Shown: positions 10,716 through 22,918 of the stretch, one piece after another
How the letters are laid out: every line of letters starts with the position of its first letter
How positions within the stretch are numbered: position 1 is the stretch's first letter
From: Limnanthes douglasii subsp. nivea
Taxonomy: Eukaryota > Streptophyta > Magnoliopsida > Brassicales > Limnanthaceae
Assembly (NCBI GenBank): GCA_036936605.1
Contig: JAUPFV010000003.1
Location: 103,487,278-103,551,277, forward strand
DNA: 64,000 nucleotides
Direction: 5' to 3'
Program-made: the position numbers and the translations under genes
The notes under the pieces: generated by a model
Told to the model about the DNA's origin: nothing
The model's input: only the letters and a program-made list of their open reading frames with translations
Database searches by the model: none

Positions 10716-11231
10716 TGGTAGTGTCGAACTACGAGATGGAACATGCGGCGGAAGATATAGAGAAAGAAGGACACGAATAGAAAGATAGATAGCTCTAACC
10801 CTAGGTCAGAGTAAAAGAGACTTCAAAGAAAATCAAATTCTATTAAAAAAAGTTTGAGGCAAAACTAGGGTTTGAGAGCTTTTTATAAAAGTACTCAAAA
10901 CCATAGCCCAAAATTACAGCTTTTTCTTTATGTAATAAAATAAAACTCAGCCAAATTTCAAAGCGATTGGAGCTGGTTAAATATTTTAATAAAATATAAC
11001 AAAAATAGGAAAATGTAGAAAATTTATAAAAAGAGTGCTTAAACGATGGAATTTTAAGCCTGAACTTCATCACCCCGCTTCGCCCCATGATGCTTCCAAA
11101 AATCGTTGGGCTTCTCGACGCGTTCGATTTAAGTGGTCGCATAACCTAATTCGGATACTTGGACCCCAAATAAAGCCCGTTTTTGTTTGTCTGAAAGGGC
11201 CATATAGCCATAACCCAGTGCAACTACATCA
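10716..11231 (-). repeat. LTR A of the chromovirus (shared middle LTR)
   Basis: 516 bp, plus-strand ends TGGTAGTG...CTACATCA, aligned end to end with LTR B. A minus-strand TATAAAA lies at 10881-10887. By eye the two LTRs differ at roughly one base in six or seven, so the insertion is old. The flanking PPT (minus AAAGATAAGAGGA) is at 11232-11244. Confidence 0.8.
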
Positions 11232-11235
11232 TCCT

Positions 11236-12436
11236 CTTATCTTTCGGAAGAATTCGCCACGAATTCTCATCTTCATCATCCTCAGCAACATTGGTAAATG
11301 GCACCAGGTGCTTCACGTTCAAAACGTTATGGGTCTTTATGTGGCTGGGTAGCTTCAACATGTATGCATTGGGATTAATCTTTTCAATAATTTCAAACGA
11401 ACCCACCTTCCTTGCAGCCAACTTGTTGTACTCGTGTGCAGGATAGCGATCCCTGGTCAAAACAGCCCACACAAATTCCCCCATTGCAAACTCCACCAGG
11501 CGGCGCTTCTTATCTGCGGTAACCTTATACTTCTGTGTTGTTTCCTTCAGGTGTTTGCGGGTGTTCTCATGGATCTCCCGTAGATAACCAATGGCGTTCT
11601 CGACCTTAGCTGGAACCTTATCAACTGTTGGGAAATCTAAATCTATAGAACCCCATGGGTTATAACCATAGACTACCATGAAGGGACTATACCATTATTG
11701 TGCTTGTGGTTCCTGTTGTAGGCGAACTTAACATGATAAAGGCGGAAATTCCATGCTTTCAAGTTCACAGAGACCTCTGTTCGTAACATGTTGCCTAATG
11801 TTCGATTAGTTACCTCGGCTTGGCCGTCTGTCTGTGGGTGATACGCGCTGCTAAAACTCAACTTCGTGTTTGTGAGGCGCCACAAACTCTTCCAAAAATA
11901 TCGGACAAACCGTGTATCACGATCAGAAACGATATTCAAGGGTATACCATATAAACGATAGACCTCACGAAAGTATAAGTTAGCAACATAGAATCGTTAC
12001 CTCTCTGTTTTCTTGGCAGCCTAGAGATGAAATCCATGTTGATGCTTTGCCACAGTCCTTCTGGTATTGGGATTGGTAGGTATAGACCTGCGTTGAAGGA
12101 TGTACCTTTTGCCACCTGGCAAACCCGACAACCAGCTACAAAACGGATAGCATCTCGCCTCAAATACGGCCAGAAGAATTGACTGGATACAGAGTGAAGA
12201 GTTTGATCTCTACCCTCATGCCCCTCGTTGTGTCTCTCCTGTACAATCAGTAACCTCAAACTGCCCTCAGAAACACAGAGTAAATTAATTTTGAAGAGGT
12301 AACTGTTAATGACTGCAAAATCTTTTCTCAAACCTGCGTTGACTTCCTCTAGAATAAGACCAAAATATGGATCGATGGCCAGTAGATCCTTCATTAGCTC
12401 AAATCGCACAACTTGTCCTTCCATACGAATCATCAT
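11236..12436 (-). pseudogene. Chromovirus integrase, broken
   Basis: HHCC finger (HNEGHEGRDQTLH...CRVCQ, about 12230-12110), first Asp in SINMDFISRLPRKQRGNDS (about 12040), second Asp in NIVSDRDTRF (about 11930), Glu in TDGQAEVTNRTLGNMLR (about 11820), C-terminal KLAARKVGSFEIIEKINPNA and HNVLNVKHLVPF (about 11420-11300). Compared with family members, the stretch between GNDS and VANLYFREV is missing (about 60-70 bp) and the frame shifts there. Another shift occurs near 11676. No classical chromodomain is seen after VPF, only a short acidic tail, as in CRM-type members. Confidence 0.75.
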
Positions 12437-12570
12437 ACTGCGTTGGCTCAGAGCATCAGCTACACGGTTAACTGCCCCCGAAGTATGCTTAATGGAAAAG
12501 ATAAATTGTTGTGTAAATGCTTCCCAACGTGCATGGCGGGAAGAGAGTTTATCCTGACTCTACAGATGCT

Positions 12571-13640
12571 TCAAAGCATCATGATCGGTGTACAGGACAA
12601 ATCATTGTAGGCCAAGTAGGAACTCCATTGCTTCAAAGCTCGTACAACTGCATAAAAATCCTTGTCATAGGTGTTGTAGTTGAGTTTAGCTCCACTTAAC
12701 TTCTCGCTGTAGTATGCTACAGGTCGGCCTTGTGTTGGCTGAGTACAACTCCAATGCAGTTCAAACCATGTAGAGAAGTCAGGTAAAACCATAATCGGTG
12801 CAGTGGTTAGTCTTACCTTGATTTCCTCAAATGTTTTAGTTGCTTCAGGGGTCCAGCAGAATGTCTTGCCCTTCATACATTTTGTGATATGAGCCATGAC
12901 AATGCTGCAGTTATGTATGAACCGTCTGTAAAAGGAGACCAATTTGTGAAAAGAGTGGACTTCAGTGATGGAAGTGGGAATAGGCCAGTCTTGCACGACT
13001 GTCACTTTCAACTGATCCACTGACATCCCATCCTTTGACACGACATACCCCAGGAAGAGGATCGAATCTGTCATAAAACAACACTTATCGAGTCCCCAAT
13101 AATACTCATTTCTCCTCAAAACAACCAACACTTCGCATAAGTGCTGGAGATGCAGCTCTTCCGTGGTACTATATATAAGTTAATCATCAAAGTACACAAC
13201 AAGAATTTTTTAGATGAACGGGCGAAATACCTGGTTCATAACCCACATGAACGTGCTCAGAGCGTTAGATAGACCAAATGGCATTTTCATCCATTCAAAC
13301 AGACCTTCTCGGGTCTTGAAGGTTGTTTTCCACTCATCCCTCATACGTATACAAATCTGGTGATATCCGCTCTTCAAATCTAGCTTCGTAAACATAGTAG
13401 CATCATTCAACTGATCCAGTAAATCATCAAGGTGAGGAATAGGAAACCGATATATGACTGTAATTTTGTTGATAGCCAGGCTATCCACACATATTCTCAT
13501 TGATCCATCCTTCTTTGGTGTTAACAGTGCAGGAATCTCACAAGGACTAAGACTCTCACAGATGTGGCCTTTCGTCAACAGTTCTTCCACCTGTCTCTGG
13601 AGCTCTCCATGCTCTTTTGAGCTCATTCGATAATGCGGTT
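12571..13640 (-). pseudogene. Chromovirus reverse transcriptase and RNase H, broken
   Basis: RT motifs in order: [32 protein letters not shown] (13500), [13 protein letters not shown] (13380), [13 protein letters not shown] (13290), then a stop and VVYFDD (13195-13180, the YxDD catalytic box). [14 protein letters not shown] (13050) and the RNase H stretch FSTWFELH...[20 protein letters not shown] (12780-12670) follow. Stops and a shift around 13200 and 13135 inactivate it. Confidence 0.8.
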
Positions 13641-14193
13641 GGTTTGGTAGGCAAGCACCCGGTACTAGGTCAATCTAGTGCTGGATATCTCTCTATGGAG
13701 GAAGACGTGTAGGTAAATTATCTGGAAAAGAAACATAAAACTATGCTAATAGCGGTCGAACTCGCTCAGGTATACCAGCAAATAGATTAGTACTAAATTC
13801 TTTAACCACCAAAAGATAGACAATTCTTGTTTCATAATCATGTTCTATAAACGAATTTCGAGCTAGAAAGTTCTTACCTGACTCATTTAATACTGCAAGG
13901 GCAGGTTTTGGGGATACCTCTCTAGTTGGTGTTAATATGAACCTGACATTATTCCATATGAAACTGTAGCGGTTCCTCCTACCATCATATGTGACACTTC
14001 AATCATATTGCTAGGGTCGGCCTAGAAACAAGTGACACGCATCCATCCCAATGACATCACACCATGATTTATCCCTATAGTTACTAACAGATAAAGAGAC
14101 CATACATCTTCTAAAGATATTTACCTCACTACCTTTCTTTAACAAGGCAAGCTTGTAGGGGTTTGGATAGTCTTCTGTTTTCAGGGCCAGCTT
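13641..14193 (-). pseudogene. Chromovirus protease-RT linker, decayed
   Basis: No long frame remains, but short minus-strand pieces continue the polyprotein between the protease Asp motif (14250) and the RT start (13620). I see nothing else in this stretch. Confidence 0.45.
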
Positions 14194-15584
14194 CTACATA
14201 GCTTCTTCAGAGATATCATTTTCGCAGGTCCCTGAATCAATAAAGAATTTGCATACCTTTCCCCCGATAGTATAAATCGACTGTAAAATATTGTTTTGTC
14301 GCCAATCATCCCCTTCACTTTTGGCTTTCGACGTCAGACATATACGCCTTAAAACCAATTCCTGACCAATATCTCCTCTAGTAACCTGGTCCTCTTCAAC
14401 CTCATCAACAACATCCTCTGGTTTCTCATCAAACTGTCGCTCACCCTCCAGGTAAAAATCAGCAGTGTCAGCGAATAGACCCCTCGATTGTTGCGGCTGT
14501 TGTCGTAATTTTGGACACTTTAAAGCAGCGAGCCCTAGTTCATGACAATGGTAGCATCGGACCTGTGAGGAAGTAACTGTGCGACTAGGGACCTGCGAAT
14601 TAGCACTTGTACGCATAGGATCGTCAGTTGGTACTCCTGGGTTAGGGCTTGGAACCGTCCTTTTTGGGAACACCTATGGAGTTGTTGTGGCAGTATCTCC
14701 TCTATAAGGCCTTTGTGAAAGGGCTTTTTCCGGATACAGTGCGCGCTGATGTGCTCAGACACATTCACAAGGTCGAACATGTTCAGTTGGTCCTGAAACA
14801 GCTATCTCTTCCGCCCTTTATAGCGAGAACTAGCTAAGTTGCCGAATCAGTAATATAGACACGGTTTTATAGCTTGAAAAAATCGTTAGTGTATTCGTCA
14901 ACCGTCTTTGACCTTTGTTTAAGGTTTTGGAACTGCTCATATATGATACGTGCATATTTGTAACACAAAAATGCATCCTTCAAGTGCTTCACAAACTTAA
15001 CCAAGTTGTTATTTTTGGCTTACCTTGCCTTGATCTGGTCTGCTTGAGCTGTTGCCACCAGAATGCAGCTCGGCTTCGGAACTTAGTTGCAGCCAACTGT
15101 ACCTGTTTTGCAATCGGAACCTCCTTGAAATCAAGGACTTCTTCAACTGAGGCGATCCAATCTAAAAAATCCTCCGGTTCGAGACCCCTTGGAACTCTGG
15201 GATCTTCAGTCTGAATCCAGATTCCCAACGGTTGTTGGTGTTCAGATCAGAATCTCTCGCTGGCGGCTGCTCAAAGACTTGTTCACGACAGTTTTGTGCG
15301 TAATATTGACCCCTACCTTTTTTCACACCAAGGAGCAAATATATTCTTCTCACGGTCGGTCTCTCTCTCATATCCTGACGCCTGGTTGCTCGAACTTGGA
15401 GCTCGAAATCTGTTGGTTTGGTTGTTCAACAGCCTGTGTAGTGCTTCATGTACGTCTCTCATCTAATTTCCCAACGAGTGCATATGTTCACCAACCTAGG
15501 ATCAGAATTGTCTGAGTTCATCACGATCGACCAATTCAGTGATCGGAATAGTGGACTTCCCCGCAAGGATCGCTTTGGCGGCAT
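14194..15584 (-). pseudogene. Chromovirus gag and protease start, broken
   Basis: Start ATG 15584 (MPPKRSLRG) follows the PBS. The central gag block GLEPEDFLDWIASVEEVLDF, RAAFWWQQLKQTRSRQGK (15180-15010) matches the second copy. A degenerate zinc knuckle CYHCHELGLAALKC (14560) has Leu at the expected His. The acidic linker leads to IYTIGGKVCKFFIDSGTCEN (14290-14220), the protease Asp-Ser-Gly motif. Several shifts and stops are present. Confidence 0.75.
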
Positions 15585-15616
15585 AACTTCGTTACTTACA
15601 CCGTAGGAACTCTAAA

Positions 15617-15626
15617 TCTGATACCA
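15617..15626 (-). promoter_or_regulatory. Primer-binding site of the complete chromovirus
   Basis: Minus-strand TGGTATCAGA, three bases inside LTR B, complementary to the initiator tRNA-Met 3' end. Same spacing as the PBS by LTR A. Confidence 0.75.
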
Positions 15627-15629
15627 ATA

Positions 15630-16144
15630 TGGTAGCGTTGAGCTACAAGATGGAACATGCAGCAAAAAATACAGAGAAAGAAGAATGAAAAACAGAAAGA
15701 TATATAGCTTTAACCCTAGGTCAGCGTAGAAGAGACTTTAGAGAAAATTAAGTTCTATTCAAAAAAAGTCTAGGGCAAAACTAGGGTTTGAGAGCTTTTT
15801 ATAAAAGTGCTCGAAACCCTAGCCCAAAATTACAGCTTTTTCCTTATGCAATAAAATAAAGCCCAACCCAATTTCAAAGCGATTGAAGCGGGTTAAGTAT
15901 TTTAATAAAATCCAACAAAAATAGGAAAATGTAGAAAATTCATACAAACAGGAAAAGAGGGCCTAAACGATGGAATGTTGGGCCTGAACTTTATCACATG
16001 TGATGTTTCTTAAAATCGTTGGGCTTCTCGACACGTTCGATTTGAGTGGTTGCAGGGCCTAATTCGAATACATAGGACTTAAATAAAGCCTATTTTTATT
16101 TGTCCAAAATGGTCATATAGCCATGGGCTCGTGCAACTACATCA
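15630..16144 (-). repeat. LTR B of the chromovirus (5' LTR)
   Basis: 515 bp, plus-strand TGGTAGCG...CTACATCA, co-linear with LTR A. The minus-strand TATA box is at 15795-15803. Immediately right, at 16145, Tat-II pol sequence resumes, which fixes the outer edge. Confidence 0.8.
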
Positions 16145-17130
16145 GATACTCTAGAAAAATAGTCAATGTAGGTTAAAAACATGACATGGAAGTGATGTAT
16201 GTTGATATTTCTAACGGTTGGCGTCAATAGTATATATTATTTCTAAATGACCACGTGTTGCCTCATGATAAAGCTTAAATAAGAGCTTTAAAGATAAGAA
16301 CAATAAAATGTATTACTTAACTGGGCTTTATACCGGGTGCTTACACAAAAAAGGCTTTGTTGATTTGAAAGACTTACATGAAGAATTAGTCAAAGAACAC
16401 TACAAATATAGATGGTTAATTATGAGGTTTTTGTTGGGAGGATTTTATAGTCCAACTTTAGTAATAGTTGCTATAACTTTGGTTAAAAGTTGTGATACTT
16501 GCCAAAGATTTGCTAATATGAGCCACATTCAAAGAAAAAATATGGGTCAAATTTTGTTTCATATTCGTTTTATAGATGAAGAATATATTTGGTAGGACCA
16601 TTACCAATGGCAATGGGATGAAGGAATTTTATTTTTTTGTGGATTACTTTACGAAGTGGGTAGATTCAATTTCTTTAATGATAAATCATTTTATGTAAGT
16701 ATATGATTTCTTATAATGAATTTTTTTGAGTCGGTATGTGATTTCGAAAATGCTGATGAGAAATAATGGTGTATAATTTCAGAATGATTTGGTTATAAAT
16801 TTTTATAGTAAATATTGGATTGAGTAAAAAATTTATACCAATATTTATCTAAAAGCAAATGGGAAAGTAAAAATAACTAACATAAGCATTTTGGCTGAAA
16901 TAAAAAAAAGAAACTTAAGTTGGTTAAGAGAATATAACATGACTTCTTACTAGAGGTTTAATGGGCTTATAGGACGACTTTAAGAGTGGTTAAAAATTAG
17001 ATTCATTATTCTATGGTATATGGGATGGAAATTGTGGTCCCTATCAAGTCATAGAATTCAATATTATTATTTGAAGAAAAATGACGAGGAGAAGCAATTA
17101 GTTGTTGACTATGATAGTTCCAAAGATTTT
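16145..17130 (+). pseudogene. Tat-II pol, part 2: RNase H end and integrase, decayed
   Basis: Plus-strand remnants: NDHVLPHDKA (about 16250), the integrase finger HEELVKEHYKYRWL...KSCDTCQRFANM (16380-16520), core traces around VDYFTKWVDSI (16640), WAYRTT-like and YSMVYGMEIVVPIKS (about 16960-17050). It continues the frame order interrupted at 9730, with roughly the RNase H core missing between. No intact catalytic region. The integrase C-terminus is lost at about 17130. Confidence 0.75.
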
Positions 17131-17165
17131 TGGAGGGAGTTATGAGTCTAAGATATTTTCAGGGG

Positions 17166-17776
17166 TGATTATGTAGAGAGAGAAACACGGGAAAGCTAGA
17201 GAGAGAATTTAACAAAAGTGAGAATAAAGTAATAAATTGTCCCCTTCCCCATAAAGGAAAGTCCCTTTATATAGTGGTGGTGGTGGTGGGACTAAAGGTC
17301 ACATTGATGTTCCATTTAAGGCTATTTCCTTGTATTATTTCACTAATCTCAATCATAGTTACTACTTATTACATATATTACATATTTGTTGGGCCTATTT
17401 TACAAGACTTATGTAAAGCCAAATTAACCATATATTTAGACGATTTGGTCGTAGTCTGGATAATTCTCACCCTTATCAGTAGCCCCCTAGTTCTTACAAA
17501 GATATCTGAGTAAGGAATAACTTGGATGGCGCATCGGGAGGGTCCGGCCTGCTTTATGTTGTGTCCTTCATCGGATTGGTGATCTCATCACGAAAATTGT
17601 TGACCTGGCAACCATATACTGCGATAACTATTTTTCTATCCATGTGTCCATCAATCTCTAAAATTAACATGCAGGCTTTCAAGAGTAATTTGTGGGTGAC
17701 TTGGCGTGTCAGAAAAATCTTATGTTTCCCCATACGCACGCTTTTTAAATTATTTGAGAAGGACTATAGGACTCTT
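17166..17776 (-). repeat. Possible 3' LTR of Tat-III (minus-oriented)
   Basis: Plus-strand TG at 17166 and CA at 17776. A minus-strand TATATAAAG lies at 17265-17273, and plus-strand TCTCCCC (a minus polypurine tract) follows at 17777. Position relative to the gene at 18012 matches Tat-I, where TATA box, tract and LTR lie in the same order. There is no partner LTR to confirm it. Confidence 0.35.
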
Positions 17777-17856
17777 CATCTCCCCTAGGCATTCAAAAGT
17801 TGAGAGACATTTTGTTTGATTGGGCTTGACGACCGTTGGAATCCTAGATAGTTTCC

Positions 17857-17864
17857 TATAAATA
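17857..17864 (+). promoter_or_regulatory. TATA box of the opposite-strand gene, copy 2
   Basis: TATAAATA about 150 nt before the ATG at 18012, followed by a leader with AGAGAG and CT stretches. It matches the placement in Tat-I, where CTATAAATTCTATTCA is the counterpart of CTATAAATATACTC here. Confidence 0.5.
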
Positions 17865-18011
17865 TACTCATACTATTCATAACCTGTAGTTGTTCGTTTT
17901 ATAATCTAAAGAGAGACGCCTTATAGAGAGAGAAAGTGATACCCTTGTTTATAAAAAAATCTCTTAAATATTTTTTTTCCATCGCTTTTACTTCTCGTAT
18001 ATCCCTTGTCC

Positions 18012-20692
18012 ATGCCTAAAAAGAATAAAGCTCTAGATTGGTTTTTCATAAACAAACGAGTTGAAAAGGGAAAATTAGTTGGGCTAGATGATAAGCTGAG
18101 ACCTTTGACTATTATTCAAACCACGTATTATGGTTTGTGGCCTCCAACCAATAAGAAATCTGAAACGGCAAAAGCTGCAAATACCAGAAACCCACTATCC
18201 CATGTAGCACTCAACCCCCTGGTCAAACTTGTCTGACGCATGAGAAGGTTGACCTTGGTACTTCAAGCAAAGAGGCCCCTGAAACTTCATATATTTTGAT
18301 GGGTGATAAGAAACAAAGGTAATGAGATCGGAAGATGATGCTACAAAAAAGAAATTTTTTCATAAACCCCTAAAATAAGAGGTATATAAAAGTGAAACCA
18401 GCTCCGGAGGGCATTGCTCCCAAACATATTTCTACTATCACCTCACATCGTGGCTTAGATATTTCTTCAGTGGTTGATGTAGAAAGAGCAAGGCCTATTA
18501 TTGTGACCGCAGAAACACGTCCCCTCGAGCTAGTGAGGGCATGGAGGCCAAGACAGTTGATCGATGAACCTAAAGAGAACGAAGTTCACCTGGTCTAACC
18601 CGAACGAAGCTACTGCTCAACCGTGGGTGCCATCCTCCTACGATAAATTTGATATTAGTAACCTTACAAAGAAAAAGAAAACATCGAAGTCGAAAAATAA
18701 ATAAAAAATAGACATGGAACTACCCTAGAACATCGATGCCATTCTTGTAAACAATATTCGTGAAGTCGAAAATTAAAATTTGATAGCCTTGTACAAAGTA
18801 AGCTATCGGTAGTACTACACATCCGAGTAATAGAAGATTCAGGATCGATGGGGTATCCCGATATTATTCATTATTAAGTTTGCCAATATTGGGGAAACTT
18901 CTTTATCTGCTAGGGATGACGAATTGATTGTCTTTCTGGAGATAATCAACTGGGGGTTTTGATTCCTATTTGACCCTACCATGGTTAAGTTTTCCGAGCT
19001 AGTGGACCTGTGCCCCAGTAAAACAGGGCCGAACATATGGTTTATGCTGATGGTCTGCATCATGGCTACGAGAATATTATGGGTTAGGTTCTGGATGAAA
19101 TAATTCGTCGGGCTAACTACCGTGGCTAATACCCATATATTCCCTTTTATTCTCTTACGCTAGGAAATAAGTTCAAAGTGGTAAACAATCTGCTAGAGTC
19201 CAATAAGAAATGGAAGAAAAGTTTTTTCTCCGTCTCGGGGTTGTGGGAGATCTTGTTTGAAGCATCAACTAAAAAACCGCATCAACTTTCCTTGAAATGG
19301 ACCAGCATAGATACATTTTTATCCAAACGGTTTTTCCATTTGTACACTCTGTTTACGTGCTTTAGTTTTACATGTTTTTTCCTTTTATGTTGGAGAAAAA
19401 AAGGAATGACATGGGTGACCAAGACGATGCGAAGCGAATATTTGCTGGGTTAAGCGAGTGTGCCACAAATTCCTTTGGAGGGACGACTTCTTAAAATGTA
19501 TTTCACTAGAGGAACTCATGGTCCCCCTCGAAAGATGATGTGCTCAAATGGTTAAAAGCCACAGACTTGCTCGTTTCTTTACTGGCTAGATCTAGAGCTT
19601 CAAACCACCGAGTCACCAAAAAAGGTGACAATAACCAAGAGACAATAAAGGATAGCAAGGTAGGGGTTAGGGCTGAGGGGTTTTCTCTATGGAGGAAAAC
19701 ATGAAGGATATCGAGGGATATGGCTTGAAGAGGCCATTAAAGATAAAGCCCTCCAAAAATAAACGCAAGCGCTCCGCCAACGATAAAGACATCAGAGAGG
19801 ATGAAGAGAATGTGGGTTCTTTAGATCATGATGCGGCGGAGCTCGACCCTCTCTCTCCTGACATATTAATAACACTGATTCAGATTTGCCTCGGGCGTCA
19901 AACGAGGAGCCTGCCAAGTCTGACGATTCTAATTAGGCATCTTAAGAAAACCAAAGAGATGAAGCTCAATTTCCTAAGCACCATGAGGCCGACTCTCCGT
20001 CTGGGTTTCCTGAAACGAACTTAGAGACTTTATATCTCTTTATGACGACATATTGGCCCTTAAAATCAATAAACCCATTGCTCCCATATCATTTCTTGGA
20101 AGGAAAGCCCAGCTGTTGACAGCTCAGAAAAAATTCTATAAGGAGAAGCTCCCAAGCTGAAGCGCGAGGTGAAGAATTTGGAAGATAAAGCCACCCGACT
20201 TAAGTAGATTTCCATAGAATGGCCCAAACGAGCCGAAGAGGCAGAGTAACAGTTCAAAATGTAAGAGGAAGTGTTCGATTATGAACGAGAATGTGCCTTG
20301 CGGTTAGATGTTGAGAAAGACGCACTCATTAGTACCCTCACAAAAGGTATGAAATAACCAAGAGTTACTTCAAGCTAGTATTCAATGACTTAGAGTAAGC
20401 AAAATTTCGTATTGATATCGACAAGAAGTATGCTCTCAACGCTTATGTTACAGAGTGCTCTGCCAAATTAGAAGATCAAGATTTTAAGGTTAAAATCACT
20501 ATGGTTTTGGATCTGCATGAACGTTTCCTGGACTTGAAGTTTGGTAGCTACTGGGAACTCATGCTAGATAAGTATCACCTCGTAGGAATTTCATCGGGAG
20601 ACAGTGGCGAGTCATCTGAGAGCTCTAATGAATCGAGAAGCTCCTCGTCTGACTCGTCGGAAGATGGATATGAGGGCACTCCTACAACATAG
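18012..20692 (+). pseudogene. Opposite-strand Tat gene, copy 2 (Tat-III), decayed
   Basis: Starts MPKKNKALDWFFINKRVEKG. The conserved domain is recognisable at 18915-19260 in broken frames: RDDELIVFLEIINWGF, FLFDPTMVKFSELVDLCPS, LMVCIMATR, TTVANTHIFPF, VNNLLESNKKWKK, FFSVSGLWE. These align block by block with Tat-I (FFTELFNWGL, LDPEIVR, CIMASR, FVSGSWEN). A basic region (19740-19800), a coiled-coil remnant with stops (20150-20350) and the C-terminus VLDLHERFLDLKFGSYWEL, then a Ser/Asp/Glu tail (20504-20692), follow. The intron donor equivalent near 19310 has lost GT. This strand lacks an associated pol, so Tat-III is a 3' fragment. Confidence 0.7.
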
Positions 20693-21229
20693 GAAATACT
20701 TGTGTATGATGTAGCTTCTCTTTTTCTTTGCGATACTTGTTGTGTCCATGATATTTTTTGTAAAGTCCCTGTGTTGTCGGGGCATTTCGTACTACGGGAG
20801 TTATTAAAAGAATTGTTGGTCATCATTCTGAGATATTGATAGTACCACGCCACCCTCCACATTAGACCTTCATATTTTTTTATCTTTTAGATATATTTTA
20901 TTTTCTGGTCGTGGTTTCATGTCTACATCTATGTCTCATTCATGTTTTTCCTTGTCCTTTACTTCAGATATTTCTTCATCCTTGTGGATTTGTGATTTTG
21001 AAGTGGCTCGTTATTTATCACCTTATATTTCATGATTTTAAGTGTCTCTTATTTCACCCATATTTATTTTGTCTACTAGTGATACATCAATTTTGGTAGA
21101 GGGTGTTGGCTTATTGCCACCCCTCGTACATCGCTCACTCATGTTTACTATGTTTCTAACCTTGCTTTGAATTTATTTTTCTGTCACTCAATTGTATAAA
21201 TTTGGTCACTGAGTTTTTTTTCTAATTAT
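20693..21229. other. AT-rich non-coding DNA
   Basis: No coding similarity seen between the end of the Tat-III gene and Copia-A. T-rich with no repeat structure that I can name. Confidence 0.45.
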
Positions 21230-22607
21230 GTTTATGTTATACATTATCAACGTAAACATAAGGTGATTGGGATAAGTTATAGATTGGGGAAACTCTATGA
21301 TTTTTAGGAATTCAAATTCACTAATGTTGTTATCTCTAGTAAAATGGTACTCTAGAAGTATGGTATAGCTTATGAGGAGACTTTTACTTTGTCGGTAAAA
21401 ATAAAGATAGTTCATACCTTTATTGTTATTGCATCCGTCTAACAATAGAAGAGTTTTCAAGTGGATGTCAAAATACTTTTTAAAACGGTGATCTTCATGA
21501 GGTGGTTTACATAACTCCTTCTAGGGTGTGCAACAACAGAAAAATCAAGTTTGTTAGTTTAGAAAAGTTCTATATGGTCTCAAATAAGCTCATCGTGCTC
21601 GGTTTGAGAATATTTATACAATTATTATTTCAATTATTTTCTTGTAAGTAATCACAATTCAACTTTATATCAGATGAACGAGTGTCAGACGAATTATTTT
21701 ATCATTATATATAGATGGTATGATTATTATTGGTGATAATTTTGATGGCATTGATGAACTAAAACGAGATTTGACTAATAGGTTTGCCATGAAAGACTTC
21801 AGTTTGTTATGTCATATTTTGGTATTTGGGTGGCTGAATCTCATAAATGATATATGCGTTCTCAATCAAAATTTATATCCGGACTATTTGAGCAATCACA
21901 ATTTTCTAATAACTAGACGACATATAAACCTATTGAAACTAATGCTCAATATTTTCCCACTAACGGTGTCGCCCTATAAAAACAACTTTGTATCATACCC
22001 TTGTGGAGAGCTTTGTTTATCTTACAATTACTCGACTGAATGTAGTTCATGTGGTTAGTCATTTTGTTACTATTCTTACTTCTATCCATTGGGGAGTTGT
22101 TCTTCGTATCTTGATACATTTTTGTTTCACCTAATACTAGAGCCTCTTGTTTCCTACGACATCTTCATTCGACTTACATGTCTATAGTGATGCTAAGTGG
22201 GATGATGATCCTCATAATTGTAAATTCATCACTAGTCTTATTGTTTTCCTTGAAGATTCATTAATCTCGTTGAAATTAAGAAGCAAAATGTTTTTTTATA
22301 GATCTCGTATCGAGGTCGAGTACTTTTCTATAGGCTTGATCACATATGAGATTGTTTGGTTGTAGTGGCTTCTTGCAAACATGAAGGTCAGTATTAGTCA
22401 GTCCACTTCATTACATTCAGATAAAAAAAAATTCATACAAATTGCAAAGAATTCAGTTTTTCACGAGAGGACGAAATATATTAAAATTGAATGTCACTTC
22501 ACTCATCACAATCTTTAACTAGGCACCATATTCCATCAATTTTTCTTGCTACTGATATTTTCCAAAATATTTAGTCGGCATCTCGACTTCATTTTATGAG
22601 TGATAAA
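21230..22607 (+). pseudogene. Copia-A: Ty1/copia RT and RNase H remnant
   Basis: Copia motifs in order: KYGIAYEETF (about 21360) and VDVKILF (about 21465), MIIIGDNFDGIDELKR...RFAMKDF (21720-21800), and the RNase H VYSDAKWDDDPHNCKF (22170-22220), SRIEVEYF, SVFHERTKYIKIECHF (about 22460), ending in a DIF...SRLHF tail at 22550-22600. Many stops and shifts. The tail is cut at 22607 by LINE-A and a few more codons resume at 29221. Confidence 0.75.
22600..22607. repeat. Target-site duplication of LINE-A (left copy)
   Basis: GTGATAAA, repeated at 29221-29228. It sits inside the Copia-A reading frame, which continues from the right copy. Confidence 0.6.
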
Positions 22608-22918
22608 CTTTTTTTTGTGAATAAAAGAATTAAATTAATTGAAATAAGGTTCATACAAGATCTGGGGCATTCCCCGAGAAATACATCACAATCGCCTGAG
22701 GAGTGATGATTGCGAGATAAAGCATTAAAACGATCAAATCATAGAGGGACGATAAGAATTGTCCAGTACAAGTAATCAAAAAGACATCGTAAACACATGG
22801 ATATCAGAGCCAGCCGTCGCATGCCTCGAAATGGACCTCAGAGACATCACCCTTCATCCTTCAAGCGATCAATCAAGTGTCGGGTCACGATCAGCACTCA
22901 CCAAGGGCATCCTGCACA

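Larger units (their letters stand above)
9731..16144 (-). mobile_element. Chromovirus (CRM-like gypsy) tandem: LTR - internal - LTR - truncated internal
   Basis: Read on the minus strand: LTR B (16144-15630), PBS, gag, protease, RT, RNase H, integrase, LTR A (11231-10716), then again a PBS and the first part of gag, cut off at 9731. The middle LTR is therefore both the 3' LTR of a complete element (10716-16144, 5.4 kb) and the 5' LTR of a second, truncated one. LTR-LTR recombination between tandem copies gives this structure. The gag pattern (EPEDFLDW, RAASWWQHLKQTRSRQGK, LNMFDPVNVSK) is CRM-like. The left breakpoint abuts Tat-II, and part of the Tat RNase H is missing. Confidence 0.8.

Noticed and set aside
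11035..11352. 105-codon plus-strand frame
   Set aside because: It straddles the chromovirus LTR and the reverse of the integrase end; no independent support.
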